Shown here: in pieces, positions 33,901-48,900 of the stretch
Layout: each line of letters opens with the position of its first letter
Numbering within the stretch: position 1 is the stretch's first letter
Assembly: GCA_963971535.1 (NCBI GenBank)
Contig: OZ020598.1
Span: forward strand, 98,949,674-99,013,673
From: Notolepis coatsorum
Taxonomy: Eukaryota; Chordata; Actinopteri; Aulopiformes; Paralepididae
DNA length: 64,000 nucleotides
Direction of reading: 5' to 3'
Translations under genes and position numbers: made by a program
The notes under the pieces: model-generated
Seen by the model: the letters and a program-made list of their open reading frames with translations, nothing else
The model's database searches: none
Told to the model about the DNA's origin: nothing

Positions 33901-36900
33901 CAGCCCTGGGGGGCCCCTATGTTGAGGATGATGGATGAGGAGGTGCAGTTGCCTGCTCTCACCACCTGGGGTCTGCCCGTCAGGAAATCCAAGACCCACT
34001 GGCAGAGGTCATAGTTCAAGCCCAGGTCCCTGAGCTTGGCTATGAGTTTGGAGGGGACTATGGTATTGAATGCTGAGCTGTAGTCGATGAATAGCATTCT
34101 CACATAGTTCCCCTTCCTCTTGTCCAGGTGTGATGCTGCTGTGTGCAGCACATGGGCTATGGCGTCCTCCGTGGACCTGTTGGGGTGGTATGCAAATTGC
34201 AGGGGGTCCAGGTTGATGGGGAGGGAGGAGCAGATGTAGCCCTTTACTAGCTTCTCAAAGCACTTCATGGCTATGGAGGTGAGAGCTACAGGGCGGTAGT
34301 CGTTGAGGCAAGCAGGCTTGGATTTTTTAGGTACAGGGATGATAGTGGACTTCTTCAGGCAGGTGGGGATGACAGCCTGTTCTAAGGACAGGTTAAATAT
34401 GTCAGTGAATACCGGGGCCAGTTGGTCGGCACAGACTTTTAGGACGCGGCCGGGGATGCCGTCCGGTCCTGCTGCCTTCCTGATATTCACTTTTGAACAA
34501 TAGATGCTATTTCTAATCTGTCATCTGTCAGCTGTTCTATATATATTCACTATAATTTATTATTATAATCCAATGTGAGTAAAGGGGTTGAAAATTCATT
34601 TGTATCTTCAAGTTTAACAAGTTCAAGTTCAACTACATCGGAAGAATAATAACAATAATAATGATGATAATCATACACATATTTTATATCATTGGAAAGC
34701 CCTAGTTGATAGCTTCAAAATGGTACCAAATATGAGGTACTTTGAAATACCCAGTAACTAATAATCTATCACAAACTGATGAAGTTCAAGTTCAGGGATT
34801 TTCTAAACTGGGCCTGGTTAGGAGCAGACTACAGTTGTGTCGGAGGGGATTGGCTAAGTACTTTCTGTCTGAGATGTCAGAGACAGAGACACACAGAAAT
34901 GACAGCTGGCACCAAAATCCATTCTGAGACAATGGCCCCAGTACTTTGTTGGCGGTGTGAAAATATGCAGAGAAACATTAACCTGTTCCACACGATGTGA
35001 AAATCTGCATAAAATATATACCTAGGTAAATGGAATATTGCTCCACTTCTACAAGGGCTATTTGCATATTCTTGGTATCTAGGTACATCTATGGACCTCA
35101 GGGAATGTATTCACAGTGTCAGAAATATTGTGTCTATTACTAGGCTTGCTTAATTTGCTCGCCAATGACTTGTTAACACGTCATTCTCCGCCATGCGTAA
35201 TCTGCCAATGACGCCGTAAGGCATCTTTGAGATCAATATTTCATATTTTCGTCATGGTATTCACATTTCACCCACAGAGTTTTGGCTGGTGCTGTAGGAC
35301 TCCGCTCAACTCTGCAACGCTTCAATACCGCCACCTCGTGGCCGATCGACGAGTTGCCAAACTGGAAGTGGCCGGAAGTGCTTGGTCCGTCCCCTATTTT
35401 CGTCCGGCCCGGGGCTCAATACAGACACCGTGGATATGGATCTATGCCATAACTCAATAATCAACATTATTTGGACGTGTATTAGTAATATACAACCCGG
35501 CAATGAATCGCATCGATCAACATCCTATAATAGCAATCTTTTTGCTCCAGTGTGATCGCCCAACGCTACGAGGAGACTGGGGTGAGTTTCAGCGTTTTTC
35601 TTTACCATTTTCGATACAAACTGCTCTGATCAATATATCACCCATACTACATGAATCATTTAACGTCGGTCATTGAATTATAAACGACCCCCCCCCTCCG
35701 TTCATCCGTGCATGATGAGTCATAACGTCTAGGATCATGTACAGTTGACATTTTTTATCTGGCATCGATCGGTATCAAACTGCATTTGATGATCTAATAT
35801 ATGCATTTATAGCTATATCTCACGTTCTATGAAATACTGCAGAAAACGATAAAAACATATTTATACTCTAGACTGTATTTTTGTATGAATGTGTGAATGA
35901 AAAAGTAAAACGTTCCTACATCCTGAACGATAGATAATTGATGTTGAATGGGCCATAGTAATGTCAATTTAGCAATACAATTTAAAAGGTTATAGCCCTG
36001 CAAAGAAGGTGAACATCTCCATAGACAAATAGAGCTGGCAGAGGATGGTTTAGGATGGGTACAATGCCCGGCGGAGAATGGGTTAAATTGTGATGAAACA
36101 AAGGAGAATATGAATTATGATTTTTCTTTGCATCTTTGACAGTGAATAACACCATGATAATAATGACCAAACTTAAAGAACTGCCACTGATGTTGTTCAG
36201 TACCCTCTTGAGATCATGTGTAAAAAAAATCTAAGGACATTAATAAAGGGAAGATGATAAAACCGAAGGTTCTGTAGATACAGTACTGAATTCTCCCATC
36301 CGGACCAATGCAATTTGAAATATTATTATAGAATATAGAATAGATGCTTATAAATTACCTTATTATAGCCAATTCGCACATTTATATATATATACATATA
36401 TTATCTTTCAAATGCCTGAGTTCAATTTGGATTTAGTATCACCAGGCGTGCATAAGAACAGATAATGATATCTACTGTAATTTACTGTACCTTTTTATTT
36501 TCACCACAGTGCAACCATTTTTAAACTAATTTCAGATCTAATTGTTGCTACATGCTAACAATAGGGAGGAGAAACGTTACCTTTTGTGGCTTATTATCCC
36601 GAATAATAACAGTTATTGATATTATTCATTCAGAACGCTGAACTTTGAACCCCCATAGTATCTGCCAGGAAGTGTAGTTTGGCAAAATTCCAACGCTGAT
36701 CCACAGCTATGCATCCCCTCAACAAAATGGCAGCAAAAAAACTACAATTCCCATGATTCAAATTTTCCAAAATGGTCGCCGTCTTTGAATAGACTTCAGC
36801 TAATCGAAAACTTAAAACGATATAATGACACTTTTAACCTATTGCTAAACTAACATATTGATGATAATATACATTCTACATGCTTTTGTGACATGTTAGT

Positions 36901-39900
36901 GATGTTAATACGTTTGATTTTAAAATCCCAAATTTTTCATCATGAATGCATGAAACGGGGAGGGGGGTCGTTTCTGATTATTGCCAGTAACGGCATTCGT
37001 ATTGAACACTAAAAACGCAAAAGCATTGCACGATCAAGCAAAAATTTACGTCAGATAGTCCTTACCTGTGATCGGGAGTATTCCAAAAATAATATTCCAA
37101 TTGTTTGATCGCCATCTGGTACATCCGATGTCCATTTGGTCCACGACAATATCGAAAAACGATCCAAAAACTACTTATTTTTTTTATCTACTTTTTCTCC
37201 CCCTTTTTCAATTTTTCTCCCATCCCAATTTTGTATTATCCAATTCTACCCTCCCCTGTCTCGAACGTTGTTAGACCATGCCTCCCACTGGTCGGCTGCA
37301 ATGTGGACCAAGCCTTGCATCACGTGTCCCCTCCGGTACACGAGGAGGCAGCTGTCGCATCTTTTCACCTGTACAGCGCGATCTCTCAGCGGCGAGGAGT
37401 AACGCGTGGGAGGCTCACGCTGCCCCCGTTGCTTCCTGATTCTGCTGTACAGGCGCACCAACCGACCTGTAGGAGTGGCTGTCCACAACGTCCGATCCCC
37501 ACCCACCGGCTTTCCCACCCCCTAATACTGCCAATTGTATTAGTATGAACGACCAGCCAAGCCGGAAGCAACGCAGAGAGCTGGGCTCGAACCCAGCATC
37601 TCCTGCGTTAGTGGCGAGCGCCTTGCCCACTGTGCCACTTAGCCACCCTCAAAAACAACTTTTTACGTTTTTTTGGCACTCAACCGTTGGCGCCCAATAA
37701 CGACTTTTTACATTTTTGGCACTGATAGTGTTAAAGACCGGGTTTCTGTGTTTTGCCTTGGCAGTGGAAGGGTTCGAGGATGGGGGGTGCGGGGAGGGCG
37801 GTGTTATGCTATTGTCCATTGTCTCTGGAGGTGTGGTGTTAGCAGCTGTATTATCCATTTTTTGGTGAGATGTGGTAGAATGGAGACCAGTGATGTTTTT
37901 GACACTATTATTAGGTGATCCTAGCCCAATTGCAATACTATAGTACATGGAGGAACTATTGTGGTAGGGGCTGGGATCAGGGGGACGTTAATGCTTCAAG
38001 ATGTCTACCATTATCCCGGTACCAAAGAAATCCTCCCCAACAGGTCTCAATGACTACAGACCGGTGGCACTCACCTCTGTGGCCATGAAATGTTTTGAGA
38101 GGCTGTTCAAGGATCACATTTGTGCCTCCCTCCCCAGTGATATGGACCCTATGCAATTTGCATACAGGCCAAACAGGTCCACTGATGATGCGGTCTCCCA
38201 AGTACTGTAATATAGTTTTAGCACTACAAACACCGGCATGTACCCCCATTTCATTACAGCCCTGGCACACACAGCCATACACCCACAGCGACCTCTGGCG
38301 TCCAATGACTTAACTCAATCTGCGCCATTCACGTATATATATACATGTTTTCTTGCCAACCGCTGAACGCCAATCACGTGTATATATACGTTATTTGGTA
38401 AATTTTTTATTTTTTTTTTACGATTTTAATATTCTATTCAGTGTCACAGACCTCTATGTTACCGTTAAAAGCCATACTGAGACCCCGAGAGTGCAATGCT
38501 GGCCAGATCCTGTTATCGCCCACCCTTTAAAACCCTGTTCCAGACTGTGTCACATCTAATGTCGTCCAGGTGGAGAATTTCTGTCCAGGCAAGGCTAGCG
38601 GTTCATCCGAACACATTGGAACGCGGCCATGGCCCCTCGATGCATGTGTTGTGCCAGATTATGTCGGGGACCCGATGGACATCAATACTGGAAATCGTGA
38701 TCAGACAATTGGAATATTCTTTTTGGAATAACCCTGATCAAATGTAAGGACTATCTGACGTCAATTCCACCTTGATCCTACAATGATTTCATATCAATCC
38801 AGCCGATCAACGTATGTAGTATTCAAAACGAATGCCGTTGCTGAAGAATGAATACCGGAGGGGCAGACTGGTGAACATGGGGGATATGTTTTCACCAGGG
38901 ATGGCCCTGACCAGCCAAAGACCGCAGGTCCGGGGTGGAGCTTGTGGGGGGCCGCTTGGACTTGGCCCCCTCTCGGGTCCAGCGCTCTTCAAGCTGTGCG
39001 CACAGTACTGTCTTATCCAACTCCTCCATAACTGAGGTACCAGCTACACAACCCAGAAAATCCCAGATGAATCTGCACATGCAGGGGGTGGAGCTGAGTG
39101 GGTCGGATCTGGGGGAGGGGGTAAGAATACCAAGCCAGATGCCCTCTCCAGGCAGTTTGTCCCCGAAGAGGGTTCCGCACACCCGGACACTATCCTCCCC
39201 TCCTCCTGCCTGGTGGCCACAGCCACCTGGGAGATCCAGTCCGTTGTCCGGGAGGCCCAGCGCGTCCAGCTTGATCCAGGTAGCGGCCCACCTAACCGGC
39301 TTTTTGTCCCCGACCTTGTCCGCTCCCAGGTGCTCCAGTGGGTCCATGCCTCCCGGTTCGCCTGTCATCCTGGGATCAACCGTACCCTGTCCCTGCTGAA
39401 ACGGCACTTGTGGTGGGTCTCCATGAGGGAAGACACCCGCGACTTCGTCCTGGCATGCACCATCTGTGCTCGTGGGGCTCCTCTGTCCGCTCCCTGTTCC
39501 CGGTCGGCCCTGGTCGCACTTCGTCCCTGCCTTCCTCACACGGTAACACAGTCATTCTCACTATCGTGGACCATTTCTCGAAGGCCGTGCACTTTGTTGC
39601 TCTCTCCAAACTCCCCTCTGCTTCAGAAACCGCGGACCTGATGGTGCTCCACGTCTTCCGCCTCCACGGGATCCCGGTGGACACCGTCTCTGACAGGGGT
39701 CCGCAATTCATCTCCCAAGTCTGGAAGGCCTTCTGTCGGGCCCTGGGGGCCACGGTCAGTCTCTCCTCCGGGTACCACCCCCAGACCAACGGTCAGTCGG
39801 AGCGGGCCAACAAGGACCTGGGGTCCGCCCTCCGCTGCGCGACGACCCGGGACCCCTCCGGCTGGAGTACGTTTCTGCCGTGGATTGAGTACACCCACAA

Positions 39901-42900
39901 CTCACTGTCCTCCGCGGCCACAGGTCAGTCTCCCTTCGAGTCCTCTCTGGGCTACCAACCCCTGCTGTTCCCTGCACAGGAGGAGGAGATCGCTGTTCCA
40001 TCGGTGCAGGACCACCTTCGCCGCTGCAGGAGGATATGGGAGGACACGAGGGCCGCGCTGCTCCGCTCCGCTGAGCAGAACCGTCGCTTCGCCGACCGCC
40101 ACCGGACCCCGGCTCCCGACTACCAACCAGGTCAGATGGTTTGGCTCTCGTCCCGAGACCTGCCACTCAAGTCCTTGTCCCGCAAACTTACCCCCCGTTT
40201 TGTTGGTCCCTACAAGATCTTGTCCATTATTAACACCTCGGTCGTTAAACTCCAGCTCCCCTCCATCATGCGCATTCACCCCTCCTTCCATGTCTCACAG
40301 CTGAAGCCGGTGGTCTCCAGTCCCCTGTCTCCTCCAGCTCCGGAGCCTCCCCCTCCGCTGGTCATCCACGACCACCCGGCCTACATCGTCCGGCAGCTGC
40401 TGGACGTGCGTCCTCGCAGTCGTGGGCATCAGTACCTCGTGGACTGGGAGGGCTACGGCCCGGAGGAGCGCAGCTGGGTCTCCCGCGGGATGATCCTGGA
40501 CCCGACCTCATCCGGGACTTCCACCAGCGTAACCCAGACAAGCCTGGAGGGCCGCCAGGAGGTGCCTGTCGAGGGGGGGGGTCCTGTCACGATCGGGGCT
40601 CGAGCCTTCCTCTGCCGTCAGCCTGACGCGCCCATACATGGGCTTCCTGCTGGAGCGTTCCCGCGCTGCCAGATGAGGAGCAATCAGCACGGCTGCAAGG
40701 GATTCCCTCATCAAGCGGTCCCTATATCATCTGGCAGATCCTGTCATCCGGCGTTGCAGTGTTAAACTGCCTACCTAGGTACAACGATTCCACCTGTTGT
40801 ATCTACTCCTGTTGTATCCCTTCTCTAACCTCCTGTCTCTTGTGCCCCAGGACCCCCGCTCCAGCGCCCTTCCTGCCTGGACGTCTCGAGCCTAACAAGG
40901 AGCCCCCCTGCTCTCTCTCTCAATGCAAGACCTGTTCTCTCTGCCTACAGCTGCACTGGAAGTGCACCTGTTCTCATTCCCCCCCAAGAACATTATAACC
41001 CCTGTCTATCGCACATTCCTGTTATAACTCTGCCTGTTTGGGGAAGAACAATTAAAGAACCCTAAACCGCTCCATTCTCTCTCCTCCTGTTGTTCGCTAT
41101 TGGGCTCCACAAAAACCCCTATCCTCACACTGGGTGTGTTGACTAGGTGCAAGAATGAGTTGGATGCGCTGTTTGACGGACTTGATGACATGGATGTGGG
41201 AAAGGTGAATGAGAAATTGCAAGCCTTTGCTGTTTTGATGAATAAATTTGAGAAAATGCATCAATCTGTTCAAGCACTGTTATCTGATGATGAAAAAGAG
41301 GGTGATGAACATGACTGGTATAAACCAAAGGTTAATCAATTCAATGCATTTATGGATGATGTCCAAAACAGATTAAAACCTGATTAATAGTGAAACTGTT
41401 AATAGCCTCCAAGCCTCTCTGTTTCTCGTGTGTTACTGTAACGTCCCACCCATCCATGGACTGTTCCCCTGCTCTACCTCCCCTTAGTGTTGTTGCTTGT
41501 AGTTCTTTGTCAGTCTGTTTCCCCTCCCAGGGTGTTTGTCGTTTGTCATTTGTCCCTGTGTATTTGAGTTCCTTGTTTCCTGTTCTGTGTCGGTCCATTA
41601 TCTCTGTTACTCTGTCGATGTTGCGCTGTCCTTGTTTCACGTTCCATGTTTCAAGTAAGTGTGCCCCGTGTTAGATGTTAGTTATTGTGTTTTCCTCTTT
41701 TCCCCCTCTTCCAGTTGTTACTGAGGTGTTTATTTATTATTTATTATTCTGTTTATTATTCTTGTTCATTAAAAACCCTTGGACTTGCTGCCCGCCTCCA
41801 CTTGTCTGCTCTTGGGTCGTGTTACACCACCACATTGTGACAGTTACATGTTTGAAATCAAATCAATTAAATTAAATACATTTTCCAATATTACAGTAAT
41901 ACACCAGATGTACAGAATCAGCTGTAACCAGCACTGTTCACTCTTATAGAGTATAATATTTAACTACTCTGTCTCACCCTTATAGAGTAGGATACAATAG
42001 AATACTTAACTCTGTCTCACTCGTATAGAGTAGAATACTTAACTACTCTGTCTCACTCTTATAGAGTAGAGTAGAATACAATATAATACTTAACTACTCT
42101 GTCTCACTCGTATAGAGTAGAGTAGAATACGTAACTACTCTGTCTCACTCTTATAGAGTAGAGTGGAATACAATACTTAACTACTCTATCTCACTTGCAT
42201 AAAGTAGAGTAGAATACAATAGAATAATTAACTACTCTGCCTCACTCTTGTAGAATAGAATACTTAACTACTCTGCCTCGCTCTTCTAGAGTAGAATACA
42301 ATGGAATACTGAACGACTGTGTCTCAGTCGTATAGAGTGCAACAGAATAGAATAGAGGAACTCATCTTTACCTTTAATGGTGGCATGATGTACTGCTCTA
42401 TATTCTTGCCGGATACGCTTTCTGGCTTAATGCTGTCATCTGCTATGATGATCTTAATGTCTTTATAGAAACGTCGTATGCTTTGAATCAGCACATTCAG
42501 GTTGTTGTAACGAACAAACGTCTTGGTGGTGATGGTCACCTGGGAGTTGATGTCTGAGAGAAAGAGAGAGATACAGAGAGATAGAGATGGAGATAAAGAG
42601 AGAGAGAGATAAAGAGGGAGAGGCCGCATATTTAGGCCACCAATGGCCCTTGTAGAGGACAGAGAGACTTTTTCCTATATCGTAGAGAACAGACAGACAG
42701 ACATGTATTTTCCTTTATCATAGAGGACAGATAGACAGACCTTTTCCTATATCGTAGAGGACAGGTAGGGACGGCTGCTGGATGACAATGGGGAAGACAG
42801 CCTTGTAGTTCTCAAACAGGAAGTGAGCTGAGGACAGAGTAAACAGGAAGTGAGCTGAGGATAGAGTAAAGAGGAAGTGAGCTGAGGAGGGAGTAAACAG

Positions 42901-45900
42901 GAAGTGAGCTGAGGAGAGAGTAAACAGGGGGGTGGGCTGAGGAGAGAGTAAACAGGGGGGTGGGCTGAGGAGGGAGTAAACAGGAAGTGAGGAGAGAGTA
43001 AACAGGAAATGAGCTGAGGAGGGAGTAAACAGGAAGTGAGCTGAGGAGGGAGTAAACAGGAAGTGAGGAGAGAGTAAACAGGAAGTGAGCTGAGGAGGGA
43101 GTAAACAGGAAGTGAGCTGAGGAGGGAGTAAACAGGAAGTGAGCTTAGGAGGGAGTAAACGGGAAGTGAGCTGAGAAGGGAGTAAACAGGAAGTGAGGAG
43201 AGAGTAAACAGGAAGTGAGCTGAGGAGGGAGTAAACAGGAAGTGAGCTGAGGAGGGAGTAAACGGGAAGTGAGCTGAGGAGAGAGTAAACAGGAAGTGAG
43301 CTGAGGAGGGAGTAAACAGGAAGTGAGGAGAGAGTAAACAGGAAGTGAGCTGAGGAGGGAGTAAACAGGAAGTGAGCTGAGGAGGGAGTAAACGGGAAGT
43401 GAGCTTAGGAGGGAGTAAACAAGAAGTGAGCTGAGGAGGGAGTAAACAGGAAGTGAGCTGAGGAGAGAGTAAACAGGAAGTGAGCTGAGGAGGGAGTAAA
43501 CAGGAAGTGAGGAGAGTAAACAGGAAGTGAGCTTAGGAAGGAGTAAACTAGAAGTGAGCTGAGGAGGGAGTAAACAGGAAGTGAGCTGAGGACCAAACAG
43601 GAAGTGAGCTGAGGACGGAGCAAATCATTCAACCTTTATTTCAATCTCGAAAAATCTTTGAGGGGCTGTCCCTCATTTCCAATGATACCGAAATACAAAA
43701 GGACACAAGACAAAAGAAACAAAAAAGAGTATTAAAACAAGTACATACCTGTAAATGAGGGTGAATGGTTACTGAGGTTACTATGGTTACTACGGATGCA
43801 TTTTAGGGTGCTTTATAGTAAGTTCCATGGAGGCCAGAGTATAAAAGCTTTTCAATCTCTGGATCATGCCCCTTGAGTTTATACAATCATCAGAGTGAGT
43901 TTGGTATGGTCCATAAATATAACTAACATACTGTAGATGCAATACAGGATGGTAACTTTAAAAAAATGTAAGAGCTTTATAGATAAACTGTTAACACATT
44001 GAGTGCCACGCCCCTTCCGGGAAGTGACCACTTCCGTGCCATCCATTAACCACATGTAAACGTAGTTGTACTTTGTAGACCTAAACCTATATTTTATAGT
44101 ATAGCTATGGGTCTAATAACGCCGTCGAGTCTCATTGAGCTGCTTCTGGTCAACGTGCAAAAAAAATATTATTTTTTCATCCGTACATTTCCGTTTTATA
44201 CCGTTTTGAATATGAACATAGTCCGGCCGCTTCTGAGCAATTCCAGGGAAAAGACACGAAAACAGCGTTTTTGTGTAATTCAATAAACATGTTTCGCCTG
44301 ATTATCGGATCTTCCTGAAATCAACGCTAGATCATCACTAGTATCCTTTGTCGTGCACGCATGCAATGTGATTTAGACCGGCGCCCCCCCCTCCTGCAAC
44401 CCAACTGAAAACAGCCAAACAGCTATAACACAGATATTATCCACAGCGATCGTGCCTCCGACGTTGTTGGACATTGCTCTTCAACGGGCGGGTGGGGTCA
44501 GTAGTCCAAAGCATCCCTACAAGCGTGTGTTTTGCCGGAGTGTTTAGGACCCGCCCCCATGCCGCAGCTCGGTAGAGAAAAGAAACCAACCCGTTTCTAA
44601 CGGGGTGCATTACTGGCCGAAGGCGTTAGAGGGTGGTATAATACCGTCTGCCAGCTCAGACACACTCAGAACAGTATGCACAAGGTGCCCCGCTGAATTA
44701 TGAATGGCAATAGATAATAAAAGAAATACCGTGACAGAAACGTAGATCTACGTTTCCGGCACTCAACCGTCGGGCGACAGAAACGTAGATCTACGTGAAC
44801 GGCAGTCAATGTGTTCAGAGTAAGGGTATACAATTGTCCTCAGTTGTACTAAATGTGGCAATATATACTGTTTGTGTTCAATGTATATTAACACATTGGC
44901 GGCCACTGGGATGCGCCTAATATCACTCTAGACGACCAGCATATGTAAACAGACTTTGGGCTGTTTGTAGAGCTAAATCTATACTTTATAGTATTGCTAT
45001 CTGTCCATTCTCATTGTCAATTGAGACCATAAACCGTCCCTTCAAAATGGCTTAAAGAAAAAAAAATATCATCAATACGTTCTCATTTTATAGCGCAGTG
45101 AATATAAGCGCTATACGGGATTCCGGCTAGGATAGTTCCTGGAAGGCGAGATAAAGGGCTAATAGCTACTAACGTTATATCCAATGGCATTTCCCTTATA
45201 CATAAGCTACAGTTAAAACTCAAACTGCATATGATCGGCACGATCCTCAAGCATGTATGCATAAAGGGGGGGGGGGGGATGTCGTTTCTTATTATTGATT
45301 ACCAATAACCGTGTTCGTCTAAGTAGCCACATACGCTGGTCGCCTGGTTGAGTATCATAACAAGGCCCGATCGGGCTGTAATTTACGTGAAAAAGATCTT
45401 ACCATGAGCCGGTTGGATTCCCCCGAGCATTTCCCCGTTATCGATCGGCATCTGGTAGATCGATATGTCCATTGGCTGATGATAAATCCCCTTATTGCAT
45501 AGTGAAATCCAAAACGTATTCCAAGCTACAGGCTGCACATCCAGAATCCAGCTAACTGGAAACTCCATTGAAAGTAAAAAAAAAGAATACACCGTTCAGC
45601 CACAGGGCACACTGCATTATCGCGACAGCGCCCCTAAGAGGATCTGGCCAGTAATGCACTTTGTCGAATTCAAAGAGTAGGGTACATCTGCAGTGCAGCT
45701 CGGCGACCTTGAATAGGTTATTAAAATGTAATAAAAGCCAAGCATGGAATCGAAACACGTATATATCTGTGGTCGGGCGCCATTGTGTTAAGAGTGCCAT
45801 CGTCTCTCATCAATTCCTTTCCTCCGAATGCAATGTAGGAGAAGCTGCAATCCTTATCCTAACAGGTTATGGGCCCAGGAGTCATTCGGAGAGAATTAAT

Positions 45901-48900
45901 GATGTTTAACCAACGTTAGAAAGTCGCAACGGACCGCATGCTAACGGGATAGTAAGACAAGCGTACATGGAACATCGAGGAATCAGCTGGAGGGCATGGG
46001 AATGGGACCCTTCCATCCTGCCCTCCAGCGAGGAACATCGCTGGAGGGCAGGATGGAAGGGTCCCATTCCAGCGAGAGGTGAGGGACTGTAACATCATGT
46101 GCTTCACGGAGACATGGTTGAAACCAGCGACTCCGGATCACAGCGTCTCTTCTTCGGACTCCTTCACCATCTTCCGAGCGGACCGTACAGAAGCCTCCGG
46201 TAAGAGCATCGGCGGGGGTGTCTGTCTCCTTACCAACAACGGCTGGGTAAGCCCAAAGGAGATAAAGATACTCTCCAGTTCATGCTCCCCGGACCTGGAA
46301 CATCTGGCCATTCAATGTCGACCGTTTCATCTTCCCCGAGAGTTCACCGCGATCATCATGACTGTGGTGTACATCCCTCCCCAAGCGAACACCGCCAGGG
46401 CCCTGGCGGAGCTACAGGGACATCTCAACATCCACCAGATCAAACATCCAGACGCAGCAATGATCGTAGCCGGCAATTTCAACCAGGCGAATCTGAAGAA
46501 AGTGATGCCATCCTTTTTTCAGCACATCGCCTGCTCCACCAGGGGAGGAAACACGCTGGATCATTGTTACACCCCGTTCAGAGCCGGCTACAAGGCTGTA
46601 CCGGCTCCGCCATTAGTGGGGGCTACTAGCACATGACTAGATCATGACTCCATCTTGCTCATTCCTGCTTACAGGCAGAGATCACGTGACGCCGTTGTGA
46701 CGCTCCCAAGTACTGCACAGCACCCTCTCTCACCTAGACCGCCAGAAAGGGGGCTATGTGAGACTGTTGTTCATTGACTACAGCTCAGCGTTCAACACCA
46801 TAGTCCCCACCAGACTGGTGGACAAGCTGATCGAGCTGGGTCTGAGCTCCGCTCTGAGCGCCTGGATACTGGACTTTCTGAGTGAAAGGCCCCAGGCGGT
46901 CAGGGTGGGGGGTCAGACCTCCAACACCATCACCCTGAGCATCGGGTCCCCCCAGGGCTGTGTTCTGAGCCCCCTGCTGTACTCACTATACACACATGAC
47001 TGTGTGGCCAAGTTCAGCTCCAACTCCATAGTGAAGTTTGCGGACGACACAGTGGTGGTGGGGCTGATCTCGGACAACGACGAGAAGGCCTACCGGGAGG
47101 AGGTTGAGGTACTGGAACACTGGTGCCAGGACAACAGACTGCTCCTGAACATTGGTAAAACCAAGGAGCTGATCGTGGATTTTAGGAGGAGACAGCAGGG
47201 GACACACACACCACTGAGGATAAACGGGGCTACCGTGGACAGGGTGAGCAGCTTCAAGTACCTGGGGGTCCACATCTCAGAGGATCTGACATGGACAACA
47301 CACATAGACTCAGTCGTAAAAAAAGCAAAGCAGCGCCTCTACCACCTGAGACAGTTAAGGAAGTTCAGAGTATCTGGGAAGATACTCCAGTCCTTCTACT
47401 CCGGAGCTGTAGAGAGCATCTTGCATCACTGCCTGGTATGGAAACAGCATGGCACAGGACAAGAAGGCCCTACAGAGAGTGGTGCGCTCAGCCGAGCGTA
47501 CCACGGGTATTGCACTACCACCCCTGCAGGTCCTATACAACAAGAGGTGCAAATCCAGAGCCTGCAGAATAATGAAAGACCCTCACCACCCCAACAACAG
47601 CCTGTTCAAGCTGCTGCGGTCAGGCAAACGCCTGCGAACACCAGCAACTAGGACAGAGAGACTTCAGCTCAGCTTCTTCCCCCAGGCCATCAGAGCCTTG
47701 AACACTGAACTCTCCACACACAAGCACACATGAGCACACACACAACACACACACTGTACACGCTCACACACTAGCAGCCACTTTAACATGAGCACACACA
47801 CACTCATGCTGCACACGCTCACACTTATGGTCACTTTACAAAAGGAAAGGTCACTTTAAGAATAGTATAGTATAACTTGAGATTGTATAATATAGCATTG
47901 TATAGCAGTGTACATAAAGACCCAGTGCCTCATCTGTAGCTAACAGTGTATTGCACTACCACAGGACCTAGCATGTCCTACCATGCTCTGTAAATAACTC
48001 ATGTATACCGATATGCCCTACTTTGATTACTTGTATTATTGCACAATGTCGTTCTATTGGATTCTTATTATATTATTATATATTACTATTGTATTATGCA
48101 CAATCGTTGCGGGCAAGACCCCCCGCATTTCATTGTATACTTGTATGCCGTGACAAATAAAACTCTTGACTTGACTTGACTTGAGGAACAAGCCGGTTGC
48201 CACGACTGATGCTTGACGGAGATGAGACTAAGTATGAACTATGGGAGACCAAAGTGTTGGGGCACCTTCACTTATTAGGGTTGAAGAAAACTATTTTGGG
48301 ACAACCGAATAATGAAGCAGAGGTAGCGACAGACGCAAATAAAAATGCTGATGCCTACGCAGAGCTAATTCAACTGCTAGACGACAAGAGCCTTTCATTA
48401 ATTATGAGATGCGCGAGAAGACGCAAGAGAGGGCACCCAAGTGGCGACCCATGTAACGTGCTGCGTCGCAAAGCGACCGACCCCGGTTCGATTCCCGGAC
48501 CCGGCGTCCTTTGCCAAATGTCTTCCCCCCGCTCTGTCTCCCGTTCTTCCTCCATCTCTCTCTCTACCGGACTGCCCGGTAGTACAAACAAATAAAAATA
48601 TCGACCAATTATTTTTTTTTTTTAAGAAGACACAAGAGAAGCCTTGAAAATATTAAGGCAGGAGGGGAAAACCTTGGATAATTAACTTGTACACCATGCT
48701 AACGTCGCTCCAGAAGACGGGTAGCGAAAGTGTTACAGACTATATCAACAGCCACACCTGCCCTGGGTCAAGTTAATTAAGATCTGGGAACAGCCACATC
48801 TGTTGTTACGCACCCCAGTGTGGGGGCGCAACACAAGGCAACAGACATAGTAGGTGAGGGTGCAGCGACACAAAATCAGGAAACAGTTTGCAAAATAATA

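Noticed and set aside
37575-37648. tRNA gene
   Set aside because: A- and B-box-like motifs are present but the stems do not close and a long body follows, so it is a SINE. Same reasoning for 48431-48624.
46758-47651. Host reverse-transcriptase-like gene
   Set aside because: All RT frames here belong to truncated or frameshifted LINEs with LINE 3' tails.
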